Below are positions 1 through 9,560 of a stretch of DNA of 64,000 bases, piece by piece. The stretch spans positions 248,001-312,000 of the forward strand of contig NZ_FCOY01000005.1 in assembly GCF_900018785.1 (NCBI RefSeq). Reading direction: 5' to 3'. Under the pieces are notes generated by a model, which worked only from the letters and a program-made list of their open reading frames with translations, did not search any database and had not been told where the DNA came from. Position 1 is the first letter of the stretch. Each line of letters begins with the position of its first letter. The translations under genes and the position numbers were made by a program. The stretch is from Xanthomonas massiliensis. GTDB lineage: Bacteria > Pseudomonadota > Gammaproteobacteria > Xanthomonadales > Xanthomonadaceae.

Positions 1-501
1 TGGGTGGCGCATCCGGCGCTGATCCCGGTGGCGATGGCGGTGTTCGACGAGCACATGCCGGGGCCCGACCAGCACGAGGTGCTGCGCAACGACGTGCATG
101 TCACCCGCGACGAACTGATCGCCCCGTGCAAGGGCACCATCAGCCGCGCCGGCTTCGAGGGCAACGTCGAGGTCTGCGTGCGCTACCTGGCGGCATGGCT
201 GGACGGCAACGGCTGCGTGCCGATTCACCACCTGATGGAGGACGCGGCTACCGCCGAGATCAGCCGCAGCCAGATCTGGCAATGGCTGCACGTGGGCAAC
301 CAGCACCTGGACGACGGCACCGCCATCGACACCGCGCTGCTGCAGGCGGTGCTCAAGGCGCTGCCGGCGCGCCTGGGCGACCGCGCCCGCCTGCCCGGCG
401 GCAACAGGGTCGATACCGCCATCGCCCTGCTCGACCGCCTCAGCCGCGAGCCCGAGCTGGCCGACTTCCTGACCCTGCCGGCCTACGAGCTGATCGACTG
501 A
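1..501 (+). CDS. aceB: malate synthase A, C-terminal part (truncated by window start)
   Basis: This is the last ~166 residues of malate synthase, the glyoxylate-bypass enzyme that condenses glyoxylate with acetyl-CoA to malate. The reading frame is open from base 1 and the start lies outside the window. The stretch with HPALIPVAM, the [16 protein letters not shown] region and the C-terminal helical segment with [16 protein letters not shown] match the C-terminal plug domain of the AceB (form A) family, including the ED pair that precedes the conserved ATAEIS motif. It lies 52 bp before isocitrate lyase on the same strand, the usual aceBA order, so both bypass enzymes are probably co-transcribed. 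Confidence 0.93.
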   Translation, partial: WVAHPALIPVAMAVFDEHMPGPDQHEVLRNDVHVTRDELIAPCKGTISRAGFEGNVEVCVRYLAAWLDGNGCVPIHHLMEDAATAEISRSQIWQWLHVGNQHLDDGTAIDTALLQAVLKALPARLGDRARLPGGNRVDTAIALLDRLSREPELADFLTLPAYELID

Positions 502-553
502 CCGCCCGGCTTTCCCGAACCCAGAACCCCATTCCCCGACCCGGAGAACGACC

Positions 554-1888
<1,335 letters not shown>

Positions 1889-1907
1889 GCGCCGCCGCCG
1901 CCGCCTG

Positions 1908-1939
1908 CCAGGAGCCCCGCCCATCGGCGGGGCTCCTGG
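1908..1939 (+). terminator. hairpin terminator after aceA
   Basis: A perfect 14-bp inverted repeat (CCAGGAGCCCCGCC / GGCGGGGCTCCTGG) with a CATC loop starts 20 bp after the aceA stop. No clear U-tract follows, as is common in very GC-rich genomes, so termination may be only partly intrinsic. Confidence 0.7.
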
Positions 1940-1952
1940 CGTCGTCCGTCCG

Positions 1953-2062
1953 TCACGGCGCCGGCTGCGGCCAGGGATGGGCCTTGATCGCCTCGATCAG
2001 CGCCCGCGCCGAGGCCGGCAACGCGTCCAGCTCGCGCACGATCATGCAGCGCTCGCGCCGCG
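1953..2062 (-). pseudogene. C-terminal remnant of a LysR-type regulator
   Basis: Reading the minus strand, about 35 codons up to the TGA at 1955-1953 encode a tail running RRERCMIVRELDALPAS, then ARALIEAIKAHPWP. This resembles the C-terminal end of a LysR-family effector-binding domain. Upstream (rightward) the frame does not continue into a LysR protein; instead the sequence passes directly into a plus-strand DctM tail. It is therefore a 5'-truncated remnant. The family call is inferred from a short tail and is less certain than the fact of truncation. Confidence 0.5.
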
Positions 2063-2470
2063 CCCACCGAGCAGTTGCCGCAGCAGATCACCGCCTGGGC
2101 GATGGAGCACGGCATGACCCCGATCATGTTCCTGCTGATGGTCAACGTGGTGCTGCTGATCGCCGGCAGCTTCATGGAGCCTTCGGCGATCACCCTGATC
2201 CTGGCGCCGATCTTCTTCCCGATCGGCATGCGGCTGGGGGTGGACCCGATCCACCTGGGCGTGGTCATGGTGGTCAACATGGAGGTCGGCCTGGTGCACC
2301 CGCCGGTGGGCCTGAACCTGTTCGTGACCTCGGCGGTGACCGGGCTGACGCTGGGCCAGACCATCCGCGCCGCGCTGCCCTGGCTGATGATCCTGCTGGC
2401 ATTCCTGGTCGCGATCACGTACATACCGGGCATTTCCCTGTGGTTGCCCAATGCGCTCGACATGCGTTGA
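2063..2470 (+). pseudogene. C-terminal remnant of TRAP transporter large permease (DctM)
   Basis: This frame encodes ~135 residues matching the C-terminal quarter of the DctM subunit of C4-dicarboxylate TRAP transporters: TEQLPQQITAW, then LLIAGSFMEPSAITLIL, then VGLVHPPVGLNLFV. At least three hydrophobic segments are visible. An intact DctM has about 425 residues and 12 or more membrane spans, and no dctP or dctQ is present. Homology begins abruptly at about 2063, exactly where the minus-strand LysR tail stops, so this is a truncated remnant rather than a short gene. A TTG at 2075 could in principle start translation, but the product would not be a working permease. Confidence 0.8.
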
Positions 2471-2525
2471 CCCGCGCCCGCGGACCGGAACGGCGAAGCG
2501 GGACCGCCGCGCCCCGGTCCGGCCG

Positions 2526-3080
2526 GTGGCCGTTGCCCGCCCCCGCCTCGCCCTGACGGCGGCGGGCCTGCTGCTGCTGGCCGCGTGCCGGCCCTCGGCG
2601 CCGGACGACGACGGTGCGGCGGTCCAGTCGCGCATCGCGCCGGAAGGCGCGGTGTACGTCGGCGCGGACGGCGAGCGGCAACGCGCCGCGGCCGCGTCCG
2701 CTGGCACCGGGACGCCCGGGGCCGGGACTGCCGCTGGCGACCAGACCGGCGCGGGCGCGGCGAACGCGGGCGGCGCCGGAGGGCCGCAGGCGCCATCGCC
2801 CGGGACGGCGGCTGCGCCGCCGGCGGATGGCCGTGCGGTCTACGACGGGCAGTGCTTCGCCTGCCACGCCAGCGGCGTCGGCAACGCGCCCACGCTCGAC
2901 CATGCGCACTGGGAGGCGCGCCTGGCCCAGGGCCGGGATGTGCTGTACCGCCACGCCATCGACGGCTACATCGGCCCCGACGGCGGGGTGATGCCGCCCC
3001 GCGGCGGCAATCCGGCACTGGACGATGCCCAGGTGCACGCCGCGGTGGACTGGATGCTGGCCAGCCTGGAAGCCAGGTAG
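2526..3080 (+). CDS. lipoprotein c-type cytochrome (cytochrome c5-like)
   Basis: The frame opens earlier (ATG at 2451), but starting at GTG 2526 gives a textbook lipoprotein signal: a positive start, a hydrophobic LALTAAGLLLLAAC run and a lipobox Cys at about residue 21. An Ala/Gly/Pro-rich linker (~residues 60-100) leads to a small cytochrome domain with a single heme site, CFACH (~119-123), and a downstream MPPRGG whose Met is the likely axial ligand. This arrangement is typical of the cytochrome c5 family. It is probably a membrane-anchored periplasmic electron carrier. It sits just after the dctM remnant and may have lost its original neighbours. Confidence 0.75.
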   Translation: MAVARPRLALTAAGLLLLAACRPSAPDDDGAAVQSRIAPEGAVYVGADGERQRAAAASAGTGTPGAGTAAGDQTGAGAANAGGAGGPQAPSPGTAAAPPADGRAVYDGQCFACHASGVGNAPTLDHAHWEARLAQGRDVLYRHAIDGYIGPDGGVMPPRGGNPALDDAQVHAAVDWMLASLEAR

Positions 3081-3430
3081 CGGATTCCGGTCCGCGCCGC
3101 CGTGGGCCTTGGCCGGTGCCCCTGGCCGGGACGCACGCGGGGCAGGAGGCGCCGCACCGGCATGGCTTCCCGTGCGGGCAGGCGGGTCGCCGGGACGGCC
3201 GGTTTGCCCGCGGCCGTCGCCGGCAACGGCCGCGCCGGTCCGGCGTCTTGCCGGGCCTGCACGTGTCCCCGAGCGGCATCTGGCGCTTCGCGATTCCCCC
3301 TGCGCGTTGCCCGGCTTCCGCGAGGACCGCGGCGCCGGTACCGGGGCGCTCCGCCGTCGTGCCCCTCCCGGAAGGAAGCATGCCCCCGCTCCGGCGCAAC
3401 GGGCGGGCGTGGGCGCGCCGCCGGCACCCC
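3081..3430. other. intergenic, no gene seen
   Basis: These 350 bp lie between the convergent cytochrome and DMT-permease genes. All frames show only GC-driven shadow reading, and no clear hairpin, promoter or RNA gene was recognised. Confidence 0.5.
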
Positions 3431-4300
3431 TCAGCCGCGCGCGCCCCAGGCGATCATCGCGATCGCCGCCACCGCCAGCGCCAGGCCGGCGTGGTTGAGC
3501 GGGCTGGTGCGTTCGCCGAAGCCGAGCACGCCGGCCAGGGTGCCGAGCGCGACCACGCCGATGTTCATCGTCGCGAACACCACCGCCGGGCTGTCCGGCA
3601 GGGCCTGGTGGGCGCGCACGTAGAACAGGATGTTGCCGAAGTTCAGCGCGCCCAGCAGCAGTCCGGCGCCGAGGCCGCGCGCCTGTGGCCGTGCCTGCCC
3701 GCGCGCCCAGCGCAGGCCCTGCGCCGCCAGCATCAGCACGAACGCGATGGCGAAGGCGGCCAGCAGCGCGGCCATCGCCGAGGTGCCGGACAGGGCGATG
3801 CGCTTGAGCATCACGTCCACCAGCGCGAAGCCGATCCAGGTGGCCAGCAGCCAGGGCCAGGCCCGGTGCCAGGCCTCGCGCTCCAGCGGCGCGCGCGGGC
3901 GCGCCAGGATGCCGGCCATCGCCACCAGCCCGGTCGCCAGCCCGGCCAGCTTCCAGCCGTGGGCGCGCTCGCCGAACAGGGCGAAGGCGGCCAGCAGCGA
4001 GAGCAGCAGCGACAGGCGCTGGGCGGCGTCGGAGCGCACGATCCCGGCCAGCGCCACCGCGCGCCCGAGCACCAGGAACCCGGCCGGCAGCAGCACCGCC
4101 AGCGCCAGCAGCGCGCCCCACGGCGCACCGGGCGCGCGCAGGCCCTGCAGCGGCGGCTGCAGCAGCCAGGCGGTCAGCCCGGCCGCGACCAGGTAGTTGG
4201 CGGTCACCGCCTGGCCCAGGTCCACGCGCCAGCGCGGGGCCAGCTTGAGCAGCACGGAGACCAGCACGCTGCAGGCCACGCTCAACAGCAGGTAGGTCAT
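3431..4300 (-). CDS. EamA/DMT-superfamily permease
   Basis: A 289-residue integral membrane protein with about ten hydrophobic helices in two homologous halves, the EamA-type drug/metabolite transporter layout. The start MTYLLLSVACSVLVSVLLKLAP at 4300 is chosen because the hydrophobic first helix begins there; the longer open frame upstream is the shadow of the divergent hydrolase gene. The second half contains LNFGNILFYVRAHQ and ends in AIAMIAWGARG. The substrate cannot be read from sequence. It is transcribed away from the hydrolase gene at 4355, with 54 bp between the two starts holding both promoters. Confidence 0.8.
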   Translation of the reverse strand: MTYLLLSVACSVLVSVLLKLAPRWRVDLGQAVTANYLVAAGLTAWLLQPPLQGLRAPGAPWGALLALAVLLPAGFLVLGRAVALAGIVRSDAAQRLSLLLSLLAAFALFGERAHGWKLAGLATGLVAMAGILARPRAPLEREAWHRAWPWLLATWIGFALVDVMLKRIALSGTSAMAALLAAFAIAFVLMLAAQGLRWARGQARPQARGLGAGLLLGALNFGNILFYVRAHQALPDSPAVVFATMNIGVVALGTLAGVLGFGERTSPLNHAGLALAVAAIAMIAWGARG

Positions 4301-4354
4301 CGGCGGAAGGTCCGGGGCGGCCGGGCGCGGCGCGGGGGCCGGTATTATGGCGGC

Positions 4355-5023
4355 ATGACCGAACCCGACTTCCCCACGTCCGGATCGGCCACCGTGATGC
4401 TGCCCGGCCCGGCCGGTGCGCTGGAGGTGGCCGTGGACCTGCCCGGCGCCGACGATGCCGCCGCGCTGCCGGTGGTGGCCATCGTCTGCCACCCGCTGTC
4501 CACCGAGGGCGGCACCATGCACAACAAGGTGGTGACCATGGCCGCGCGCGCGCTGCGCGAGCTGGGCGTGACCACGGTGCGCTTCAACTTCCGCGGGGTG
4601 GGAGCCTCGGCCGGCAGCTTCGACGACGGCGCCGGCGAGCAGGACGACCTGCGCGTGGTCGCCGCGTGGGTGCGCGGGCAGCGGCCCGGCGCCGCGCTGT
4701 GGCTGGCGGGCTTCAGCTTCGGCGCCTACGTCTCGCTGCGCGCCAGCGCCTCGATCGGGCCGCAGGCGCTGATCTCCATCGCCCCGCCGGTGGGCCGCTG
4801 GGATTTCTCCGGGGTGCGGCCGCCGGCGCACTGGCTGGTCATACAGGGCGAGCAGGACGAGATCGTCGATCCGCAGGCGGTCTACACCTGGCTGGCCACG
4901 CGCCCGGAGGACCCGGTGCTGGTGCGCATGCCCGACACCAGCCACTTCTTCCACCGCAAGCTGATCGACCTGCGCGGGGCGATCCAGCACGCGGTCAAGC
5001 ACTGGCTGCCGGCCGCCGCCTGA
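4355..5023 (+). CDS. alpha/beta hydrolase (KANL3/Tex30-like)
   Basis: A 222-residue cytoplasmic hydrolase with the small alpha/beta fold: HPLSTEGGTMHNKVV near the N-terminus supplies the oxyanion region, GFSFGAYVS (~123-131) holds the nucleophile Ser, an Asp lies near QGEQDEIVD, and the His is in TSHFFHRKL near the C-terminus. This resembles the dienelactone-hydrolase-like proteins often annotated as alpha/beta hydrolase in this family. The natural substrate is unknown. It lies 26 bp upstream of zapE and is probably co-transcribed with it. Confidence 0.8.
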   Translation: MTEPDFPTSGSATVMLPGPAGALEVAVDLPGADDAAALPVVAIVCHPLSTEGGTMHNKVVTMAARALRELGVTTVRFNFRGVGASAGSFDDGAGEQDDLRVVAAWVRGQRPGAALWLAGFSFGAYVSLRASASIGPQALISIAPPVGRWDFSGVRPPAHWLVIQGEQDEIVDPQAVYTWLATRPEDPVLVRMPDTSHFFHRKLIDLRGAIQHAVKHWLPAAA

Positions 5024-5049
5024 GCGGCGCCGGCACGAGGACGTCCCCG

Positions 5050-6147
5050 ATGAGCGAAACCCTTCCCTCGCAACGCTATGCCGCGGGCGTGGCCCGCGGC
5101 GACTGGCGCGACGATCCGGCCCAGCATGCCGCGCTGCGCGAACTGGACCGCATCCACCAGGGCGTGCTCGCCAACGCCGCGCCGGCCGGCCTGCTCGGGC
5201 GCCTGTCCACGGCCTGGCGCCGCCCGGAACCGGTGAAAGGCCTGTACCTGTGGGGCGGGGTGGGGCGCGGCAAGACCTTCCTGGTGGACCTGTTCTACGA
5301 GGGCCTGCCGATCCGGCAGAAGTACCGCACCCACTTCCACCGCTTCATGCGCAGCATCGACGAGCGCCTGCACGCGCACGCCGGCCAGGCCGACCCGCTG
5401 GCCAGGATCGCGCGCGAGTGGCGCGCCAACCTGCGGGTGCTGGTGCTCGACGAGTTCTTCGTCACCGACATCGGCGATGCGATGCTGCTGGCGCGCCTGC
5501 TCGAGCGCCTGTTCGCCGAGGGCGTGACCCTGGTGACCACTTCCAACACCGAGCCGCAGAACCTGTACCTGCACGGCCTGCAGCGCGAAAGTTTCCTGCC
5601 GGCCATCGACCTGCTGCAGCGCCACTGCACCGTGCTCCACGCCGAGGGCGAGGAGGACTACCGGATGCGCGCGCTGACCCGCTCGCCGGTGTACCGCGCC
5701 CCGCTGGAGGCCGGTTCGGACGCGTGGCTGGCGCAGCGCTGGAACGCGCTGTCCGGCGGCGTGGAGGCGCGGGCGGGCAACATCGAGATCGAGGGCCGCA
5801 AGATCCCCGTGCGCGGCCGCGGCAAGAGCGTGGCCTGGTTCGACTTCGCCGCGCTGTGCGAGGGCCCGCGCGGGCCGGCGGACTACATCGAGATCGCGCG
5901 CGAGTTCACCACCGTGCTGGTCGGCGCGATCCCGCACTTCGACCGCATGAACGAGGATGCGGCCCGGCGCTTCGTCAACTTCATCGACGAGATGTACGAC
6001 CGCCACGTCAACCTGGTGTGCACCGCGCAGGACCCGCCGCCGCTGCTGTACACCGGCACGCGCCTGGCCGGCGCGTTCGAGCGCACCGCCTCGCGCCTGA
6101 TCGAGATGCAGAGCACGGAATACCTGTCCGCCCCGCACCGCGCCTGA
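5050..6147 (+). CDS. zapE: cell division protein ZapE (AFG1-like ATPase)
   Basis: The 365-residue protein belongs to the AFG1/ZapE P-loop ATPases, which associate with the Z-ring in E. coli under stress. Walker A GGVGRGKT is at about residues 69-76 and Walker B VLVLDEFFVTD at about 130-140. TSNTEPQNLY and the C-terminal REFTTVLVGAIP, FVNFIDEMYDRHV blocks are characteristic of the family, and the length fits. The ATG at 5050 follows GAGGACGTCCCCG. It is the downstream member of a two-gene unit with the hydrolase. Confidence 0.93.
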   Translation: MSETLPSQRYAAGVARGDWRDDPAQHAALRELDRIHQGVLANAAPAGLLGRLSTAWRRPEPVKGLYLWGGVGRGKTFLVDLFYEGLPIRQKYRTHFHRFMRSIDERLHAHAGQADPLARIAREWRANLRVLVLDEFFVTDIGDAMLLARLLERLFAEGVTLVTTSNTEPQNLYLHGLQRESFLPAIDLLQRHCTVLHAEGEEDYRMRALTRSPVYRAPLEAGSDAWLAQRWNALSGGVEARAGNIEIEGRKIPVRGRGKSVAWFDFAALCEGPRGPADYIEIAREFTTVLVGAIPHFDRMNEDAARRFVNFIDEMYDRHVNLVCTAQDPPPLLYTGTRLAGAFERTASRLIEMQSTEYLSAPHRA

Positions 6148-6230
6148 GTGCGGCCGCGCCCTCGTCCTGGCTGCCCTTGACCTGGCCGTTACCGCGGCCG
6201 GCCTAGGGTACGGGCAAAGGAGGTTCCTCC

Positions 6231-6626
6231 ATGCACCTGAGCCATCTTTCCAGCGAGCGCGTGCGCAGCCTGGCACTGGGCCTGTTCCTGTTCGGCGTCG
6301 TGGCCGCGGCCATCGTCTGGTTCTTCGTGCGCCCGTACGGCTCGCATTACTTCTTCATGGTCTACCTGCCGCTGGCCTTCGGCCTGCCGTTCGCGTTCTA
6401 TGCGGTCGGCGTGAGCCGCGCCTGGATGCGCGTCGGGCTGGTGGCCACCGCGGTGATCCTGCTGCTGATGGACGTGTGGGGCTACCGCGCCGCCGGGCTG
6501 GCGCCGCGGGTGCAGGACTGGGCCAGCGTGATGTCGGCGCTGGCCGGGCTGGCCCTGGCCTGGGGCACCGAGCGCATGCAGATGCGCGCGCGCGATCCGC
6601 ACGCACCGCAGCGCCGCCGCGAGTAG
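6231..6626 (+). CDS. small four-helix membrane protein, function unknown
   Basis: A 131-residue protein with four predicted membrane helices (about residues 15-36, 42-62, 66-82 and 96-110) and a basic C-terminal tail (RMQMRARDPHAPQRRR). A strong ribosome-binding site AAAGGAGGTTCC precedes the ATG at ideal spacing, which supports a real gene. No enzymatic motif is seen and the family is not recognised. Confidence 0.7.
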   Translation: MHLSHLSSERVRSLALGLFLFGVVAAAIVWFFVRPYGSHYFFMVYLPLAFGLPFAFYAVGVSRAWMRVGLVATAVILLLMDVWGYRAAGLAPRVQDWASVMSALAGLALAWGTERMQMRARDPHAPQRRRE

Positions 6627-6689
6627 CCCGGTCACGGCGGCGGCGCGAGGGGGCACAATGCCGTCCCCCTCGCCTGCGTGCCGCTGCCG

Positions 6690-7391
6690 ATGTCCCGCCC
6701 GATTCCGTTGCTGCTGTTGCCCGGCCTGCTCAACGACGCCGAGCTGTGGCGCGCGCAGCTCGCCGCGCTGGGCGACATCGCCGCGTGCCAAGTGGGCGAC
6801 CTGAGCCGCGGCGAGACCCTGCAGGCCCTGGCCGAGCAGGTGCTGGCCGGCATGCCCGAGCGCTTCGCCCTGGCCGGCTTCTCGCTGGGCGGCTACGTCG
6901 CCCAGCAGATCCTGCGCATCGCGCCGCAGCGGGTCGAACGGCTGGCGCTGCTGGATACCTCCGCCCGCGCCGACCCGCCGCAGCGCGTCCTGCAGCGGCG
7001 CGCGCAGGAACGCGCGGTGGCACGCGCCCCCGGCAGCTTCGTCGGGTTCGGCGAGCGGCTGATGCGCAGCTACGTGGCCGCCCCGCGCCATGGCGACGGC
7101 GCGCTGCTGCGGCGCGTGCAGGCGATGACCCGGCGCCTGGGGCCGGAGGTGTTCGTGCGCCAGAGCCGGATCGAGCGCCGCGACGGGCGCGCGGTGCTGG
7201 CCGCCTTCGCTGGGCCGGCGCTGGTGCTGTGCGGCGCCGAGGACGCCATCACCCCGCCGGCGTTGTCGCGCGAGATCGCCGCGCTGATGCCCGGCGCGCG
7301 CCTGGTGGTGCTGCCCGCATGCGGCCACCTGGCGCCGCTGGAGCAGCCCGAGGCGGTGGCGGCGGCGATGCGCGAGTGGCTGCTGCGCTGA
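6690..7391 (+). CDS. alpha/beta hydrolase
   Basis: A 233-residue single-domain hydrolase. The N-terminus has the LLLLPGLLNDAELW oxyanion segment, GFSLGGYVAQQ (~65-75) contains the nucleophile Ser, CGAEDAITPP supplies the acid, and CGHLAPLEQPEAV the His. This resembles the BioH/MhpC-like group. ATG 6690 is preferred to the upstream GTG 6678 because the beta-strand starts directly after it. It converges on gumC; a hairpin lies between the two stops. Confidence 0.78.
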   Translation: MSRPIPLLLLPGLLNDAELWRAQLAALGDIAACQVGDLSRGETLQALAEQVLAGMPERFALAGFSLGGYVAQQILRIAPQRVERLALLDTSARADPPQRVLQRRAQERAVARAPGSFVGFGERLMRSYVAAPRHGDGALLRRVQAMTRRLGPEVFVRQSRIERRDGRAVLAAFAGPALVLCGAEDAITPPALSREIAALMPGARLVVLPACGHLAPLEQPEAVAAAMREWLLR

Positions 7392-7395
7392 GCGC

Positions 7396-7413
7396 GGCCG
7401 GCCTCAGCCGGCC
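7396..7413. terminator. GC hairpin between convergent genes
   Basis: GGCCGGC and GCCGGCC form a perfect 7-bp stem around a CTCA loop. The gumC stop codon (TCA at 7404-7406 on the plus strand) sits in the loop. No U-tract follows, so intrinsic termination is uncertain. Confidence 0.35.
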
Positions 7414-9560
7414 TTGGCCTCGTAGCGGTGGTAGCTGAAGTTGGGCGAGGGGCTGCCGGCCTTGGGCTTGTACTGGGTCATCACCAGGCCGATCACCCGC
7501 GCGTGCACGCTGCGCAGCCGTGCCAGGGTCTGGCGCAGCGCGTCCGAGCCGGTCTGGCCGTCGGCGCCGACCACCACCAGGGTGGCCTCGGCGTGGTGCG
7601 CCAGGATCACCGCGTCGGCCAGGTTCATCACCGGCGGGCCGTCGATGATGACCACGTCGAAGTGGGCGTTGAGGTAGGCCAGCAGCTGCGGCAGGCGGTC
7701 GCCGGCGAGCAGCTCCGGCGGGCTCGGCGGCAGCGGCCCGGAGGCGATCAGCGCGTAGTTGCGGTCGGCCGGGTGCTGCACGATCTGGTCGATCTCCGCC
7801 GCACCGGCCAGCAGGTTGGACAGGCCGATCTCGCCGGGCGCGCGCTGCGAGGGCACGCGCATGTCCGCGTCCACCAGCACCACCTGCTTGCCGAGCTGGG
7901 CGATGTTGCGCGCCAGCTCGGCGGCGGTGGTGCTCTTGCCCTCGCCGATGCGCGTGCTGGTGATGAACAGCGAGTGCGGCACGCCGTGGCTGGTGGAGAA
8001 CTGCAGCGCGGTGCGCACCGAGCGGTAGGCCTCGGTGAACGGCGAGCGGGTGTCGGCGATCGCCTGGGCCGGGGTCTGGTTCGCCGGCAGGCGCGGCACC
8101 ACGCCGAGCACGGCGTCCTGGCTGAGGCCGCCCAGCTGCTCGGGGCTGCGGATCCCGCGTTCCAGGCCGTTGAGCAGGAACGCCAGCAGCACCCCGGCCA
8201 CCCCGCCCAGCACCAGCCCGGCGGCCAGGTTGAGCGCGAGCCGCGGCGAGGCCTTGCGGTCGGGCACGTCGGCGCGGTCGACGATGGAGATGTTGTTGAT
8301 GCCCACGCCGCTGGCCACGCCGATCTGCTTGTAGCGCTGCAGCAGGGCGTCGTAGATCTCGCGGTTGGTCTCGGCCTCGCGCTTGAGGATGTTGTACTGG
8401 ATGCTGCGTCGCTGCTGGTCCAGCACCGCGCCGGTGAGCGCGTTCACGCGCCCGCGCAGCATGTCCTCCTGGGCGGTGGCGGCGCGGTAGTCGGTGTCGA
8501 TGGAGGTGCGGATGTTGCCGACCTCGGCCTTGATCTGCTGGTCCAGCTCGGCGATCTGCGCGTTCAGGCGCAGCATCTCGGGGTAGTCCGGCTTGTAGGT
8601 GGTGAGCTTGTTGCGGTAGTCGGCCTCGGCCACCGCGCGCTGCTCGCGCAGGCGCTGGATCAGCGGGTTGGCCACCACCTGCGGCAGGCCCATGCTCGAG
8701 CCGGTGCTGGCCTGGCGCCACATCGACTCGGCGCGGATGCGGTTCTGCTCGGCCAGGGTCAGGGCGGTGTTGATGTCGCCCAGGCTCTGCTCGGGCAGCG
8801 AGGGCTTGCCCTCGCCGATGGCCACGATCTGCTCGTCGGTGGAAAAGCGCACCAGGTCCTTCTCCGAGTTCTCCAGCCGCGCCTTGAGCTGGGCCAGGCG
8901 CTCCTCCAGGTACTGGCCGGCATAGGCGGAGGCATCGACGCGGCGCTGCAGGGTGCTGTCGATGAACGCGTCGGCATAGGCGTTGGCCACGCGCGCGGCG
9001 ACCTGCGGGCTGGGCGAATCGTAGGCGATGCGCACCAGGCGCGAATTGCGGATCGGCTCGATCGACAGCGCCTGCTGCACCGCGGCCACCACCGCGCGGG
9101 CGCGCTCGGCCTCCAGCAGCCGCGGCGGCACCGTCGCCCCGGGGCGTTCCTTGGCGGCCTGCGCGTCCACCTTCGCCACCACCCTGGCGAAGGTGGGGTC
9201 GCGCACCAGCTGCAGGTCGCGGACCACGCGCTCGGCCAGCGAGCGGCTGCGCAGCAGCTCGTACTGGGTCTGGTAGAAATCGCGGTCGGCCGGCGATTCG
9301 ACCGGGGTGAGCCCTTCCACGTCCACCACCTTCATCGCGTCGCGCTCGATCTGGATGACCGAGGCGGCGCGGTAGCGCGGAGTGGTCAGCAGCGACACGG
9401 CCAGGGCGGCCACCAGCGCCGCCACGGCCACCGCCACGACCTGCCAGCGCCGGCTCCACAGCACCTGCCAGTAGTGCAGCAGCTTGACCTCGCCGGTGTC
9501 CGGCTCGGCGACGAAGACGGTATCCGCCGCGGCGGGCGGCACGCTGGCCTGGGCGCTCAT
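7404..9560 (-). CDS. gumC: polysaccharide co-polymerase with fused BY-kinase (GumC/Wzc-like)
   Basis: The 718-residue inner-membrane protein combines a Wzz-type chain-length domain (first helix ~45-65, long coiled coil ~190-410, second helix ~435-455) with a C-terminal bacterial tyrosine-kinase domain. Kinase motifs are a Walker-A-like TRIGEGKST (~535), Walker A' VVLVDADMR (~557) and Walker B VVIIDGPPVMN (~633). The tail carries only two tyrosines (SYHRYEAKAG) instead of the usual cluster. Xanthomonas GumC is shorter, about 450-480 residues, and lacks the kinase, so this is the fused PCP-2a form. The start overlaps the gumB stop (ATGA), so the two are translationally coupled. Confidence 0.88.
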   Translation of the reverse strand: MSAQASVPPAAADTVFVAEPDTGEVKLLHYWQVLWSRRWQVVAVAVAALVAALAVSLLTTPRYRAASVIQIERDAMKVVDVEGLTPVESPADRDFYQTQYELLRSRSLAERVVRDLQLVRDPTFARVVAKVDAQAAKERPGATVPPRLLEAERARAVVAAVQQALSIEPIRNSRLVRIAYDSPSPQVAARVANAYADAFIDSTLQRRVDASAYAGQYLEERLAQLKARLENSEKDLVRFSTDEQIVAIGEGKPSLPEQSLGDINTALTLAEQNRIRAESMWRQASTGSSMGLPQVVANPLIQRLREQRAVAEADYRNKLTTYKPDYPEMLRLNAQIAELDQQIKAEVGNIRTSIDTDYRAATAQEDMLRGRVNALTGAVLDQQRRSIQYNILKREAETNREIYDALLQRYKQIGVASGVGINNISIVDRADVPDRKASPRLALNLAAGLVLGGVAGVLLAFLLNGLERGIRSPEQLGGLSQDAVLGVVPRLPANQTPAQAIADTRSPFTEAYRSVRTALQFSTSHGVPHSLFITSTRIGEGKSTTAAELARNIAQLGKQVVLVDADMRVPSQRAPGEIGLSNLLAGAAEIDQIVQHPADRNYALIASGPLPPSPPELLAGDRLPQLLAYLNAHFDVVIIDGPPVMNLADAVILAHHAEATLVVVGADGQTGSDALRQTLARLRSVHARVIGLVMTQYKPKAGSPSPNFSYHRYEAKAG

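Noticed and set aside
3431-5002. A 523-residue DMT protein
   Set aside because: The open frame upstream of 4300 is antisense to the hydrolase gene; the membrane protein starts at MTYLLLSV.
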